This document shows, in pieces, positions 1-9,883 of a stretch of 64,000 bases of DNA; position 1 is the stretch's first letter; each line of letters starts with the position of its first letter. The notes under the pieces were generated by a model, which ran no database searches, had not been told where the DNA came from, and saw nothing but the letters and a program-made list of their open reading frames with translations. Origin of the DNA: Rhodospirillales bacterium (GTDB taxonomy: Bacteria > Pseudomonadota > Alphaproteobacteria > Rhodospirillales > Magnetospirillaceae); contig JACFNC010000019.1 in NCBI GenBank assembly GCA_019455065.1, forward strand, positions 21,238 through 85,237, in the 5' to 3' direction. The position numbers were made by a program, and so were the translations under genes.

Positions 1-2
1 AG

Positions 3-1982
3 GGACTGGTCAGCGAACTACAGAACGAGCGTGGCCGGACCGCCCAGTTCCTGAGCAGCGGAGACGGGCGCTACCGAGAGGCCCTGGAAAGCCAGTGGCA
101 CCGGACCGACATTCGGCGCGCAGCCTATCTGCAGGCGGCGCGCAATCTTGCCGGCCAGTATCCCGAGGTCAGCGCCTTCCCCACCCGCGCCGAGACCTTC
201 TCCGCCACCATCGACCGCCTGCGGGAGGCCGCACGGCGCTCGCAGCCCACCTTGACGGTGGTGGAAGAGTACTCCGGGGCCATCGCCGCCATCCAGTCGG
301 CCGTGACGGACCTGCCGCGCGACACCAGCCTCGGCTTCCGCCTCGCAACCTACTGGCAACTTGGGCGCATAAAGGAATCCCTTGGTCAGCAACGGGCGAT
401 CGGATCCATAGGCTTCGTGGAGGGCCGGTTCACCTTCCCGGTGATCGCAACGCTCTTGGAACAACGCGGCCGTCACGATGCTTTCGTCGAGGCCTTCCTT
501 GCCCACACCGGCGGCGAATTGCGGCATATCTACGAGAGCGAAATCGCGGTTTCCAACGGTGCGCTAAAGGCCTATTTCGACGAGGCGGTCGCCTCGGCCG
601 AGACGTCACAACGCATACTGTCCGATCCTGACGGCTGGTTCAGCCTGCTTTCCCAGCGGATGGAAAAGTTGCGCTCGGTCGAGCATGAACTCGTCACCGA
701 GATCGACCGCATCGCCCAGAGCCAACTGGCCGACACCATCGTGACCCTCGTGGCCGCCGTTCTCGGCGTGGTGATCATTCAACTGCTTCTGCTGACTCGC
801 CTCTTCCGCAGCGAATCTTCGGCGCGGATCGCCGAGAAGAGGCTGGCGCGCGTCATCGACAACATCTCCGAAGGTTTCGCGCTGTGGGACGCGGCGGATC
901 GGCTGGTGCTCTGCAACCGCTACTTCCGCGAGATATGCCAGGCGACGGCGTGCCAGACCATGGACCGCGTCCTGCATCCCGGCACCCCCTTCGCCGACCT
1001 CATAGAGGCCTGCGCCAAGAACCGGCCTTACGAGACCCCGGACGAAACCCGGCAGTGGGTCGAACGCCGCCTCGCCACGCATCGGACGCCCGGAGGCCCA
1101 CAAGAAATACGGCTTGGCGAGCATTTCTGGGTCCGGGTCAGCGAACACAAGGCCGAGGACGGATCGACGGTGGCGGTCTATTCGGACATCACCGACATGA
1201 AGCAACGCGAGGCAGCGCTGCGCGAGGCGCGGCACGCGGCCGACCTCGCCAACCGGGCCAAGACCGAATTCCTGGCCAACATGAGCCACGAATTTCGCAC
1301 CCCGTTGAACGCGATCATCGGCTTTTCCGAGATCATGCGCGAAGAGATGATGGGACCGCTCGAAAACCTCCATTACAAGCGCTATGCGGGCGACATCCGC
1401 GATGCCGGATCGCGCCTTCTGCAACTGGTCGAGGACGTTCTCGACATGGCGCGCATGGAGAACGGCACGGTCGCTCTGCGCGAGGAGCCGGTGGACCTTC
1501 GCGCGGCCATGCAGTCGGCGCTCACCGTCATCGGCGAACGGGCGGCGCAGCGGCAGATAGGCATTGCCGTGCAAATCGACCCCGCCCTGCCGGGGCTGCG
1601 CGCCGACGCGGGGCGCCTCAAGCAGGTGTTCGTCAACCTGCTGTCCAACGCCGTCAAGTTCACGCCCGAGCGCGGTGCCATCGTGGTGGCGGCGGAGCGC
1701 GACGAAGTCGGCGGCCTCCGCGTCACGGTAAGCGACACGGGCATCGGCATCCCGCCGGACACCGTCGCCAAGGTGCTCGCCCCGTTCGGGCAGGCCGACA
1801 GCGGGCTCGCCCGCCGGTTCGACGGCGCGGGATTGGGCCTGCCCCTCTGCAAGAGCATCATGGATTTGCATCAGGGGACCCTGGAGATCGCCGGTTGCGA
1901 GGGCGGCGGCACCGCCGTCACTTTGCGTTTTCCCGCCGAAAGGCTGGTCGCCAGCCCCGCGCCGGAACCGCTGCCCGCCTAG
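3..1982 (+). CDS. NIT-domain sensor histidine kinase (5' truncated)
   Basis: The frame is open from base 3 to a TAG at 1980-1982, so the start lies outside the window; 659 residues are visible. The first visible residues ([19 protein letters not shown]) match the signature of the NIT family, a periplasmic nitrate/nitrite-sensing helical domain. A membrane helix follows ([17 protein letters not shown] region), then a PAS domain ([18 protein letters not shown]), the HisKA H-box ([16 protein letters not shown]) with its phospho-acceptor His, and HATPase_c motifs ([28 protein letters not shown]). It should autophosphorylate in response to a periplasmic ligand. No response regulator gene is adjacent downstream. 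Nitrate or nitrite as ligand is inferred from the family only. Confidence 0.85.
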   Translation, partial: GLVSELQNERGRTAQFLSSGDGRYREALESQWHRTDIRRAAYLQAARNLAGQYPEVSAFPTRAETFSATIDRLREAARRSQPTLTVVEEYSGAIAAIQSAVTDLPRDTSLGFRLATYWQLGRIKESLGQQRAIGSIGFVEGRFTFPVIATLLEQRGRHDAFVEAFLAHTGGELRHIYESEIAVSNGALKAYFDEAVASAETSQRILSDPDGWFSLLSQRMEKLRSVEHELVTEIDRIAQSQLADTIVTLVAAVLGVVIIQLLLLTRLFRSESSARIAEKRLARVIDNISEGFALWDAADRLVLCNRYFREICQATACQTMDRVLHPGTPFADLIEACAKNRPYETPDETRQWVERRLATHRTPGGPQEIRLGEHFWVRVSEHKAEDGSTVAVYSDITDMKQREAALREARHAADLANRAKTEFLANMSHEFRTPLNAIIGFSEIMREEMMGPLENLHYKRYAGDIRDAGSRLLQLVEDVLDMARMENGTVALREEPVDLRAAMQSALTVIGERAAQRQIGIAVQIDPALPGLRADAGRLKQVFVNLLSNAVKFTPERGAIVVAAERDEVGGLRVTVSDTGIGIPPDTVAKVLAPFGQADSGLARRFDGAGLGLPLCKSIMDLHQGTLEIAGCEGGGTAVTLRFPAERLVASPAPEPLPA

Positions 1983-2061
1983 AAACGACCCGGGTGCGGC
2001 GGCGCCCGTCGGCGAACGCGTGTATGGACTCCCACCCCTTGCCGACCATATAAACCCGCAC

Positions 2062-2910
2062 ATGACCACCGCCCTGGGCCAAGGCCGGCCTTTCCTGAAA
2101 ATGCACGGCCTTGGCAACGACTTCGTTGTATTCGACGCGCGCCGGGATCCCCTCGTCCTCGACGACGCCGCGGCGCGCGCCATCGCCGACCGCCATGCCG
2201 GCGTAGGGTGCGATCAGCTTGTGGTCATCGAGCCCGCGCGCGATCCCGCCGCCGACGCCTTCATGGTCATTCGTAACGCCGATGGCGGCGAGGTGTCGGC
2301 CTGCGGCAACGCCACCCGCTGCGTCGCCTGGATGCTGATGCGGGAGAGCGGCCGCGACGCGGCGGTGATCCAGACCCGCGCCGGCCTGCTGCGCGCGCGG
2401 GCGGCCGGCGGCGACGCGGTGACAGTGGACATGGGCCCTGCCCTCCTCGAATGGCGGGACATACCCCTGGCCGAACCGCGCGACACGCTGCACCTCGACA
2501 TCGCCGCCGAATGCCTCAACGACCCGGTGGCCGTCGGCATGGGCAATCCGCACATGGTGTTCTTCGTCGCCGACGCCGAGGCGGTGGACCTTGCCCGCCT
2601 TGGACCGCCGCTCGAGCGTCATCCCCTGTTCCCCGAGCGGGCGAACGTCGAGGTCGCCCAGATCCTTAAGCCGGAGCGCATTCGCATGCGGGTGTGGGAG
2701 CGCGGCGCCGGCATCACCCGGGCCTGCGGTACCGGCGCCTGCGCCACCCTGGTCGCCGCCGCCCGCCGCGGCCTCAGCGGCCGCCGCGCCGAGATCGTGC
2801 TGGACGGCGGCAGCCTGACGATCGAATGGCGGCCGGACGGCCGCGTGTCGATGACCGGCCCGGTCGCGTTGAGCTTTGCGGGCACCCTCGGCGACGGTTT
2901 CCCGGTATGA
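2062..2910 (+). CDS. dapF: diaminopimelate epimerase
   Basis: DapF interconverts LL- and meso-diaminopimelate in the cytoplasm for lysine and peptidoglycan synthesis. The 282-aa product has both halves of the cofactor-free racemase fold with the paired catalytic cysteines: SACGNATRC (Cys81) and ACGTGACAT near residue 226. The N-terminal [12 protein letters not shown] motif is typical. I chose ATG 2062 because it gives a family-length protein; an in-frame ATG at 2020 would add 14 unconserved residues. The TGA overlaps the ATG of the next gene (ATGA), so dapF, mtaB and ftsY are probably translationally coupled. Confidence 0.95.
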   Translation: MTTALGQGRPFLKMHGLGNDFVVFDARRDPLVLDDAAARAIADRHAGVGCDQLVVIEPARDPAADAFMVIRNADGGEVSACGNATRCVAWMLMRESGRDAAVIQTRAGLLRARAAGGDAVTVDMGPALLEWRDIPLAEPRDTLHLDIAAECLNDPVAVGMGNPHMVFFVADAEAVDLARLGPPLERHPLFPERANVEVAQILKPERIRMRVWERGAGITRACGTGACATLVAAARRGLSGRRAEIVLDGGSLTIEWRPDGRVSMTGPVALSFAGTLGDGFPV

Positions 2911-4157
2911 CCTCCGAGCCCGAGATCGTCACCTTCGGCTGCCGGCTCAATACCTACGAGTCCGAAGTCATGCGCGGTCACGCGCGTGCCGCCGGGCTGA
3001 CCGACACCGTGATCGTCAACACCTGCGCGGTAACCAAGGAGGCCGAACGCCAGGCGCGGCAGGCCATCCGCCGCCTGCGTCGGCAGCGCCCCTCGGCCCG
3101 CATCATCGTGACCGGTTGCGCGGCGCAGATCGATCCCGGCGCCTTCGCCCGCATGGCCGAGGTCGACCAGGTGCTGGGCAACGCCGAGAAGATGCGTGCC
3201 GAGACCTTCGCGAGCCCCGCCCAAGAGCGCATCGTCGTCGACGACATCATGCAGGTCCGCGAAACCGCCGGCCATCTGGTCAGCGGCTTCGAGGGGCGAA
3301 GCCGCGCCTTCGTCGAGGTGCAGCAGGGCTGCGACCATCGCTGCACGTTCTGCATCATTCCCTTCGGCCGCGGCCCCAACCGCAGCGTGCCGATCGGCGG
3401 TATCGTGGCGCAGGTGCGCGAACTCGTCGCCGCCGGCTACCGCGAGGTCGTTCTGACCGGAGTCGACATCGCCAGTTATGGTCGCGACCTGCCCGGGCGT
3501 CCGGCCCTGGCGCAGATGATCCGCCGGCTCTTGGCCCAGGTCCCGGAATTGGAACGGCTGCGGCTGTCGTCGCTCGACCCCGTCGAGGTGGATGACGAAC
3601 TCATCGCCCTGATCGGCGCCGAGCCCCGCCTGATGCCGCACGTCCATCTGTCGGTGCAGGCCGGCGACGACCTGATTCTCAAGCGCATGAAGCGGCGCCA
3701 CCTCGGCGCCCAGGTGCTCGACGTGGTGCGGCGTATTCGCGAGCTGCGGCCCGACGTCGCGTTCGGCGCCGATTTCATCGCCGGCTTTCCCACCGAAACC
3801 GAGGCGATGTTCGCGAACAGCCTGCGCCTCGCGCAGGAATGCGGGTTCACCCATCTGCACGTGTTCCCGTTCTCGCCGCGGCCCGGCACCCCGGCGGCCC
3901 GCATGCCGCAGGTGCCGGCGGAAACGGCGCGCGAACGGGCGGCAAGGCTGCGCGCCGCCGGCGATGCGATGATGGCGGCGCTGCTTGCGCGCCGGGTTGG
4001 CGGCGCGGCGCGTGTCCTGGTCGAACAGGCGGCGCTGGGCCGCAGCGAGGACTTCCTGCCGGTACGGCTCGACCGGCCGCTGCCGCCGGGCAGCGTGGCC
4101 AATGTGCGACTGATGGGCATCGAGGACATGGAACTGGTTGGAGAGGTGGCCGCGTGA
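2907..4157 (+). CDS. mtaB: tRNA t6A37 methylthiotransferase MtaB
   Basis: This 416-aa radical-SAM methylthiotransferase should convert t6A37 to ms2t6A37 in ANN-decoding tRNAs. The UPF0004 N-terminal domain carries cluster cysteines in [17 protein letters not shown] and VTGCAAQ. The radical-SAM motif is CDHRCTFC (CxxxCxxC). The NTYESE and [13 protein letters not shown] wording fits MtaB (YqeV) better than MiaB, which modifies i6A37. The start ATG overlaps the dapF stop and the stop overlaps the ftsY start (GTGA), a compact operon arrangement often seen in Rhodospirillales. Confidence 0.92.
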   Translation: MTSEPEIVTFGCRLNTYESEVMRGHARAAGLTDTVIVNTCAVTKEAERQARQAIRRLRRQRPSARIIVTGCAAQIDPGAFARMAEVDQVLGNAEKMRAETFASPAQERIVVDDIMQVRETAGHLVSGFEGRSRAFVEVQQGCDHRCTFCIIPFGRGPNRSVPIGGIVAQVRELVAAGYREVVLTGVDIASYGRDLPGRPALAQMIRRLLAQVPELERLRLSSLDPVEVDDELIALIGAEPRLMPHVHLSVQAGDDLILKRMKRRHLGAQVLDVVRRIRELRPDVAFGADFIAGFPTETEAMFANSLRLAQECGFTHLHVFPFSPRPGTPAARMPQVPAETARERAARLRAAGDAMMAALLARRVGGAARVLVEQAALGRSEDFLPVRLDRPLPPGSVANVRLMGIEDMELVGEVAA

Positions 4158-5362
4158 CCGAAGGCGAGGACAACGGCGGCGAGGCGAGGCGGAAGGGATG
4201 GCTGGGCCGGCTTTTCCGCCGCGGCGACGAAACCGAGACGCAACAGACTCCGCGTCCCACACCCGAGCCAGAACCGGAGATCGAGCCGGAGCCGCCGCCG
4301 ACCATCGAGCCCCCGGAGCCCGACATCCAGCCGGAGGAAATCCCCGAGATCGTTCCCGAGGAACCGCCGGAATACGCGCCGGAAACTCCCCCCGAGATCG
4401 AGCCGCCACAGATCCCCGAGGCGGTGGCCAAGCCGCTGGACAACCGCGGCTGGTTCGCACGCCTGCGGAGCGGACTGTCGCGCTCGTCCAACCGCCTTAC
4501 CCAGGGCATCGCCGACCTGTTCACCAAACGCCGCCTGGACGACGAGGCGCTGGAGGAACTGGAGGAACTGCTGATCACCGCCGATCTCGGCGTGGCCACC
4601 GCCGGGCGGGTGGTGAAGCGCTTGGCACGCAGCCGCTTCAACCAGGAGGTCTCGCCCGACGAGATCAAGGCCGCCTTGGCCGACGAGATCGCCGAGGTCC
4701 TGGAACCCGTGGCCCAGCCCCTGGACATCGACCCGGCGCGCAAGCCGCATGTGGTGCTGGTGGTGGGCGTCAACGGCAGCGGCAAGACCACGACCATCGG
4801 CAAGCTCGCCAAGCAGTTCCGTGACCAGGGCCTGTCGGTCAGCCTGGCCGCTGGCGACACCTTCCGCGCCGCGGCGGTCGAACAGCTGAAGGTTTGGGGC
4901 GAACGCACGAACTGCCCGGTGATCGCCCGCGACCAGGGCGCCGACGCCGCCGGCCTCGCCTTCGACGCCCTGCGCGACGCGCAGCGCCGGGGCGACGACG
5001 TGCTGCTGATCGACACCGCCGGCCGCCTGCAGAACAAGGAAGGGCTGATGGCCGAGTTGCAGAAGATCTTGCGCGTGTTGCGCAAGCAGGACGCCGAGGC
5101 CCCGCACAGCGTGGTGCTGGTGCTCGACGCCACAGTGGGACAGAACGCCCATAGCCAGGTCGAGGCGTTCAAGGAGATGACCGAGGTGAGCGGGCTGGTG
5201 GTCACCAAGCTCGACGGCACCGCGCGCGGCGGCGTTCTTGTGGCGCTGGCGGACCGCTTCCACCTGCCGGTGCACGCCATCGGCATCGGCGAGGGAGTCG
5301 AGGACCTGCGCCCCTTCGAGGCCGCCGCCTTCGCGCGCAGCCTGGTGGGACAAAGGCAATAG
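4154..5362 (+). CDS. ftsY: signal recognition particle receptor FtsY
   Basis: FtsY is the membrane-associated GTPase that docks SRP-bound ribosomes at the Sec translocon. The 402-aa product starts at a GTG overlapping the mtaB stop. Residues about 25-95 form an acidic, proline-rich A domain with repeated EPEPE/PPEIEPP-like runs. An N domain and the G domain follow: GVNGSGKTTTIGKLA (P-loop), DTFRAAA, DTAGR and TKLDGTARGG. The Pro/Glu A domain is variable across alphaproteobacteria, while the NG core is canonical. The gene converges on the copper ATPase gene with 12 bases between stops. Confidence 0.96.
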   Translation: MTEGEDNGGEARRKGWLGRLFRRGDETETQQTPRPTPEPEPEIEPEPPPTIEPPEPDIQPEEIPEIVPEEPPEYAPETPPEIEPPQIPEAVAKPLDNRGWFARLRSGLSRSSNRLTQGIADLFTKRRLDDEALEELEELLITADLGVATAGRVVKRLARSRFNQEVSPDEIKAALADEIAEVLEPVAQPLDIDPARKPHVVLVVGVNGSGKTTTIGKLAKQFRDQGLSVSLAAGDTFRAAAVEQLKVWGERTNCPVIARDQGADAAGLAFDALRDAQRRGDDVLLIDTAGRLQNKEGLMAELQKILRVLRKQDAEAPHSVVLVLDATVGQNAHSQVEAFKEMTEVSGLVVTKLDGTARGGVLVALADRFHLPVHAIGIGEGVEDLRPFEAAAFARSLVGQRQ

Positions 5363-5374
5363 GTCCGGCCAAGC

Positions 5375-7435
5375 TCACGGCGTGGCGGGGCCCGTGCGCG
5401 CCAGCAGGCGGGCGTTGAGGGCGACGATGACGGTGCTGGCCGACATCAGGGCGGCGCCGACGGCGGGCGACAGCACGATGCCCCAGGGATAGGCGATGCC
5501 CGCCGCCAGCGGCAGGGCGACGGCGTTGTAGCCGGTGGCCCACAGCAGGTTCTGCACCATCTTGGCGTAGGTGGCACGGGCCAGCCGCAGGATCGCGAAC
5601 ACGTCCATCGGGTCGCTGCGCACCAGCACCACGTCGGCGGAGGCGGCGGCGACGTCGGTGCCGGCGCCGATGGCGATGCCGAGGTCGGCCTCCAGCAGCG
5701 CCGGCGCGTCGTTGACGCCGTCGCCGATCATCGCCACCCGCGATCCCGCCGCCTTCACCTCGCGCACCTTGCGGGCCTTGTCCTGCGGCAGCACCTCGGC
5801 GAAGAAGTCGTCGAGGCCGAGTTCGCCGGCCACCGTCTCGGCGACGGCCTTGGCGTCGCCCGTCAGCATCATCGACCGGATGCCCATTTCCCGCAGCCGC
5901 CGCACCGCCTCGGCCGACTGCGGACGGACCACGTCGGCCAGGGCGATGGCGCCCGCCGGCCGGTCGTCCAGCAGCAGGTACACCACCGTCTTGCCCTGCG
6001 CGGCCAGCCGGCCGACGTTCGCGTCGCCGACGGTGAGCCCGGCGTCGCGCAGATAGCCCGGGCTCACGACCTTGACGTCGCGCCCGTCGACGCGCGCCTC
6101 GGCGCCGCGGCCGGGAATGTTGCGGAAGCCTTCGACCCCCGGCACATCGAGGCCACGCTCGCTGGCGGCGGCGACGACCCCCTGGGCGATCGGGTGCTCG
6201 GACTGGCTTTCCAGCGCCGCCGCCCAGCGCAGCACCTCGTCGGGGGCAAGACCGCCGAAAGGCACGGCGTCGGTCACCCCGAAGCGACCTTCGGTCAGGG
6301 TGCCCGTCTTGTCGAAGATCACGGTGTCCAGCGCGCGGGCGCGCTCGAAGGCGGCGCGGTTGCGGATGAGCAGGCCGTTGCGGGCGGTCAGCGTGGTGCT
6401 CACCGCCACCACCAGCGGCACCGCCAGCCCCAGCGCGTGGGGACAGGCGATGACCATGACCGTGACCATCCGTTCGAGGGCGAAGTCGAAGGCGGCGCCC
6501 GACAGCAGCCAGGCGCCCAGGGTCACCGCGCCGCCCGTCACCGCGACATAGGTCAGCCATTGCGCGGCGCGGTCGGCCAGGTCCTGCGATCGCGACCGCG
6601 TGGCCTGCGCCTCGCGCACCATGTCGACGACCTGGGCCAGATAGGTCTGGTCTCCGGTCTTGCGGACCTCCACGGTGACGGCGCCCTCGCCGTTGATGGC
6701 GCCGCCGACCACCTCCTGGCCTTCGTCGCGCTCGACCGGCCGCGACTCGCCGGTGAGCAGGGACTGGTCAAAGCTCGACCGGCCCTTCACGATGACGCCG
6801 TCGATCGGCACCTTCTGGCCCGGCCGCACGAGCACCCGGTCGCCGGGCGCGAGCGACGCCACCGGCACCTCCTCGGTCTCCCCGTCCGGCCGCACGCGCT
6901 CCGCCGTGGCGGGCAACAGCCGCACCAGCTGTTCGAGGGCCGTCGCGGCGCCCATCACCGAGCGCATCTCGATCCAGTGGCCGAGCAGCATGACATCGAT
7001 CAGGGTCGCCAGTTCCCAATACAGGACCTCGCCGCGCAGGCCGAGGACGACCGCGGTCGAGAACGCATAGGCGACCAGGATGGCGAGGCCGATCAGGGTC
7101 ATCATGCCCGGCCGCCGCGCCCGCAGTTCGCGCAGCATGCCGACCAGGAACGGCCAGCCGCCGTAGACGAACACCACCGACGACAGGCCGAAGAGCACCC
7201 AGGGCGAGCCTGGAAACGCCAAAGCGTCCGCCAGGCCCAGCCAGTGCTGGATCATCGGCGACAGGAGCAGGATGGGCGGGGTAAGGGCCAGCGACACCCA
7301 GAGGCGGCGCCGGAAATCGGCGATCATCGCCGCGTGATGGTAACCGTGCCCGGCGGCCCCGGAATGACCGTGGCGGGCGACGTTTGTCGCCTCGGGGGTG
7401 GCCGCCGAAGCGTGGTGGCGGTGGGCCTCCGCCAC
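5375..7435 (-). CDS. copB: copper-translocating P1B-type ATPase, CPH (CopB) class
   Basis: A 686-aa heavy-metal P-type ATPase. The transport helix has ACPHALGLAVPL, so the metal motif is CPH rather than CPC; the CPH class (CopB/P1B-3) is associated with copper export. The phosphorylation site is DKTGTLTEG, the actuator motif is LTGESRPV, and the hinge is GDGVNDAPAL. In place of a CxxC metal-binding domain the N terminus is His-rich, with 8 His in the first 34 residues. I chose the GTG at 7435: it lies 2 bases after the stop of the SHOCT gene and is preceded by a GGGAGG ribosome site. It ends a three-gene leftward copper module. Confidence 0.9.
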   Translation of the reverse strand: MAEAHRHHASAATPEATNVARHGHSGAAGHGYHHAAMIADFRRRLWVSLALTPPILLLSPMIQHWLGLADALAFPGSPWVLFGLSSVVFVYGGWPFLVGMLRELRARRPGMMTLIGLAILVAYAFSTAVVLGLRGEVLYWELATLIDVMLLGHWIEMRSVMGAATALEQLVRLLPATAERVRPDGETEEVPVASLAPGDRVLVRPGQKVPIDGVIVKGRSSFDQSLLTGESRPVERDEGQEVVGGAINGEGAVTVEVRKTGDQTYLAQVVDMVREAQATRSRSQDLADRAAQWLTYVAVTGGAVTLGAWLLSGAAFDFALERMVTVMVIACPHALGLAVPLVVAVSTTLTARNGLLIRNRAAFERARALDTVIFDKTGTLTEGRFGVTDAVPFGGLAPDEVLRWAAALESQSEHPIAQGVVAAASERGLDVPGVEGFRNIPGRGAEARVDGRDVKVVSPGYLRDAGLTVGDANVGRLAAQGKTVVYLLLDDRPAGAIALADVVRPQSAEAVRRLREMGIRSMMLTGDAKAVAETVAGELGLDDFFAEVLPQDKARKVREVKAAGSRVAMIGDGVNDAPALLEADLGIAIGAGTDVAAASADVVLVRSDPMDVFAILRLARATYAKMVQNLLWATGYNAVALPLAAGIAYPWGIVLSPAVGAALMSASTVIVALNARLLARTGPATP

Positions 7436-7436
7436 C

Positions 7437-7793
7437 TCAGCGCCTCCCACGTTCCCGGCCGAGGAGCAGACGGCGGCGTTCCTCGAACTCCTCGGCGCCG
7501 ATCTCGCCGCGGGCGAATCGCTCCTCGAGCACGTCGAGGGCGGCCGGCCGATCGCTTCCGGCCCTCTCCGGGGTGCTTCTGGACAGCCACCGGACCAGCA
7601 GGACGATGAGCAGGATGACGGCACCCCAGAAGAGAATCATCGCGGTTCCGCCGAACAGCATGTGGCCCCAACTCCAGCCGTCCCAGTCCATATGCCAGCC
7701 GTAGCGGCGGTCCGCGTATGGCTGGGCCCAGGCCGAGGGGGCGCCGGCCAGGGTGGCCGCCGCTGCCGCGGTGATGCGGCGTGCGGATGGCAT
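7437..7793 (-). CDS. SHOCT-domain membrane protein
   Basis: A 118-aa protein with an N-terminal signal or anchor (RRITAAAAATLAGAPSAWAQ), a Trp/His-rich stretch (GWHMDWDGWSWGHMLFGG), one strong membrane helix (FWGAVILLIVLLVRWL), and a C-terminal SHOCT motif (LEERFARGEIGAEEFEERRR). SHOCT proteins are short oligomerisation modules often found beside metal-resistance genes. The Met/His/Trp segment could touch copper in the periplasm. It lies between the Met-rich protein and CopB genes. The start could be ATG 7793 or GTG 7799; neither has a strong ribosome site. Confidence 0.75.
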   Translation of the reverse strand: MPSARRITAAAAATLAGAPSAWAQPYADRRYGWHMDWDGWSWGHMLFGGTAMILFWGAVILLIVLLVRWLSRSTPERAGSDRPAALDVLEERFARGEIGAEEFEERRRLLLGRERGRR

Positions 7794-7807
7794 GGCCACG
7801 GCGCGGC

Positions 7808-8296
7808 TCAGTCGATCCGGCGGGAAGCCCCGGTGGCGCGGTCGACGGCGAAGCGGTCGACCAGGGTGCCCTCCTTGGTCACGATCTCGGCCGTGATCGT
7901 GTTGGCGTCCGCCTCGGCGACCTTGCCCACCTGGAGGCGGGGATTGCCCATCCAGGCGAGCTGGCGCTCCAGCCGCTGGCGGACGTCTTCGGGCTTCAGA
8001 TCGAGGGCGGCCGGCTGTCCGCCCGAGCCCCAGCACGGCGCGCCCTGGCCCATCATGCCCGGGCCCATGCCGGGGCCCATCCCCATCATGCCTGGTCCCA
8101 TCATCATGCCCGGGCCGCCCCAGCCCGGCCCCATCATTCCCGGCCCCATCATTCCCGGCCCCATCATGCCGTGGCCCATCATGCCGCCATCCCATCCGGA
8201 GCCCCAGCCGCCGCGGGGGTCATGGGCGAAGGCATTTGCGGACGCGAGAACCGCGAACGATGCAGCGGCGGCAATCCTGATCGTCGTTCCAACCAT
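7808..8296 (-). CDS. Met-rich (GPGMMG repeat) periplasmic copper-binding protein
   Basis: A 162-aa exported protein with a cleavable signal peptide (AAAASFAVLASANAFA). Residues about 38-85 are a low-complexity tract of GPGMMG-type repeats containing 17 methionines, followed by one Cys and a folded C-terminal region (LKPEDVRQRLERQLAWMG onward). Met-rich arrays bind Cu(I) in the periplasm, as in CopK- or PcoE-like and CusF-associated proteins. I do not assign it to a named family. First in the leftward copper module, it probably buffers or delivers copper for export. A CCTTG-N6-CAAGG dyad lies upstream. Confidence 0.8.
   Translation of the reverse strand: MVGTTIRIAAAASFAVLASANAFAHDPRGGWGSGWDGGMMGHGMMGPGMMGPGMMGPGWGGPGMMMGPGMMGMGPGMGPGMMGQGAPCWGSGGQPAALDLKPEDVRQRLERQLAWMGNPRLQVGKVAEADANTITAEIVTKEGTLVDRFAVDRATGASRRID
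8094..8175 (-). repeat. short in-gene repeats encoding GPGMMG units
   Basis: Near-identical 15-base units (cccggccccatcatt and variants) are repeated head to tail within the Met-rich gene. They encode the GPGMM periodicity. Such arrays can change length by slippage. The gene stays in frame here because the unit is a multiple of three. Confidence 0.7.
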
Positions 8297-8337
8297 CCTC
8301 TGGCCTCCCTGACAGTGTGGCGCAGTGGCGCTTCCCG

Positions 8338-8353
8338 CCTTGCTAGAACAAGG
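8338..8353 (-). promoter_or_regulatory. candidate MerR/CueR-type operator for the copper module
   Basis: CCTTG-CTAGAA-CAAGG is a 5-6-5 dyad 42 bases upstream of the Met-rich gene. Read leftward it sits in a 19-base spacer after a CTGACA -35-like hexamer, the elongated spacing typical of MerR-family copper promoters. The -10 is poor, so this is tentative. Confidence 0.35.
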
Positions 8354-8405
8354 GGTGTCAGCGGGCCGTAATCAAGCGGATGTTTGAGAAGCTCCCGGGA
8401 TGGCG

Positions 8406-9638
8406 TCAGGTCCAGTCGCGGCGCCGCGAGATGACGTAGGATTCATCCCAGAACCACAGCCCGCCGTGCTTCTGCAGCACCTCTTGTGTCGCCTTGAGAT
8501 AGGCGCGGCCGCCGATTGCTTCGGACAACCGCTGGTCCTCGATCTGGGCGACGTAGACGGCGGCGTTCCAGGCCGCGAACAGGGCGGAGGTGCCGATCGA
8601 GGCGCCGATCTCGCTGGGCAGGGTGTGCAGGTCATAACGGAACAGCGAGCGCGCGTCGGAATAAGCGGTGAAGTTGAGGTCGCGTCCGTCGCTCTTCAGT
8701 TCCGTCTTCACGGCCTTGAGCAGCGCATGCCGGTCGCCGACGAAGGGGTTCTCGCCCGGCCAGACCTTCTGGACGATCTCGAGGCCGGGGTCGTTGCCCT
8801 TGGAGTGGATGGCGATCAGGCGCCCGCCCGGGGCCAGGCTGCGCGCCAGGGGCGCGATCACCTTGCGGGCCTTGAATTCCACCGGCGCGCGGGCGCGGTA
8901 GGGCTGCGAGGCGATCACCATGTCGTATTCGGCGCGCCCGGCGCCGCGGCGCGGCCGGATGTGATCCAGGAGGAACTTGCAGTCGTCGCGGTAGATGACG
9001 AGGACGATCGGCTTCTCATAGATCGGGTTGCCGGTCTTGGGGCTGGCTTTCGAGCGCCAGTGTTCGGCCAGGAACGGTTGCAGCTCGGTGATCTGCTGGT
9101 CGAACTCGTAGGCGGTGTTGCCGCTCAGGCGCAACTCGTGCCAGACCATGCTGCTGGCGGCGGTGACCGAGTTGGGGGTCAGCCAGGGGGCCTCGGAGTA
9201 GTAGAGGTTGGTCATGACCAGCATGGTCGCCGGGTGCTCCATGAAGCGGTCCGGCATCTTCTCCAGAGTCAGGCGCACGTCCTCGAGGCTGATCTCCTTG
9301 CCCACGATGTAGAAGGGCATGTGCGCAAAGCGGCTGTGGGCGGCGCGCATGACCCTGGTCAGCACGGTACCGTCCCCCATTCCCGCGTCGAAAATGCGCA
9401 GGGCCGGCGGCTGCGGGTGAAGGTTGCCCAATTCCATGCAGACGCGCTGGGCGATCACCCACTTCTCGCTGCAGGTGTTCACGAACATCAAGTATTTCTG
9501 GCGGTTGTCGAAGAAGCGGAAGGCGCGCTCGCGGTCCGGTCCGTCCTTCGTCGGCCAGTCAGGCTGTGCCCCGGTGGCCTCGAACACTAGGCGATCGGCC
9601 TGTTCGGCCGCCACCTGGACCTCCATGTCGTCGGTCAT
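8406..9638 (-). CDS. SAM-dependent methyltransferase-like protein, function unknown
   Basis: A 410-aa cytoplasmic protein. The segment LRIFDAGMGDGTVLTRVM looks like motif I of class I SAM-binding folds, and a later ARSLAPGGRLIAIHSKG resembles the post-motif strand of the same fold. The middle part (HELRLSGNTAYEFDQQI; KPIVLVIYRDD) and the C terminus (LQKHGGLWFWDESYVISR) are not recognised. ATG 9638 is chosen because GGAGGA stands just upstream. It is monocistronic and leftward, with the TauE gene divergent. Substrate unknown; the methyltransferase call rests on the glycine motif alone. Confidence 0.6.
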   Translation of the reverse strand: MTDDMEVQVAAEQADRLVFEATGAQPDWPTKDGPDRERAFRFFDNRQKYLMFVNTCSEKWVIAQRVCMELGNLHPQPPALRIFDAGMGDGTVLTRVMRAAHSRFAHMPFYIVGKEISLEDVRLTLEKMPDRFMEHPATMLVMTNLYYSEAPWLTPNSVTAASSMVWHELRLSGNTAYEFDQQITELQPFLAEHWRSKASPKTGNPIYEKPIVLVIYRDDCKFLLDHIRPRRGAGRAEYDMVIASQPYRARAPVEFKARKVIAPLARSLAPGGRLIAIHSKGNDPGLEIVQKVWPGENPFVGDRHALLKAVKTELKSDGRDLNFTAYSDARSLFRYDLHTLPSEIGASIGTSALFAAWNAAVYVAQIEDQRLSEAIGGRAYLKATQEVLQKHGGLWFWDESYVISRRRDWT

Positions 9639-9846
9639 GCCGTCCTCCGCCCCGCTTTTCGCGGCGCGAGATACGTCGAGCCAGATGACCATGATATCGC
9701 CTTCGGCGCGAAAAACCACTGCGCTATAGGTAATGGCCGCCGAGATCATTTCCACGCATCAGTAAAGATCAGCAGATTACTATGAATTAGTATTATTGCG
9801 ATTAGCGGAAAGCGGGCGCGGATTGACCGCCGAGCGGGCAACAAAT

Positions 9847-9870
9847 ATATTCAAACAAATCTTTGAATAT
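9847..9870. promoter_or_regulatory. AT-rich palindrome upstream of the TauE/SafE gene
   Basis: ATATTCAAA and TTTGAATAT form perfect 9-base arms around a 6-base spacer, ending 13 bases before the ATG of the exporter gene. In this GC-rich genome it stands out as an operator. Its form resembles ArsR-family (BigR/SqrR-like) sites, although the half-site spacing differs from the reported SqrR ATTC-N8-GAAT. No such regulator gene is visible in the window. Confidence 0.5.
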
Positions 9871-9883
9871 CGCCCGAGGCAAC

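Noticed and set aside
8050..8180. CRISPR-like repeat array
   Set aside because: The short repeats are in-frame GPGMMG codons inside a gene, with no unique spacers.
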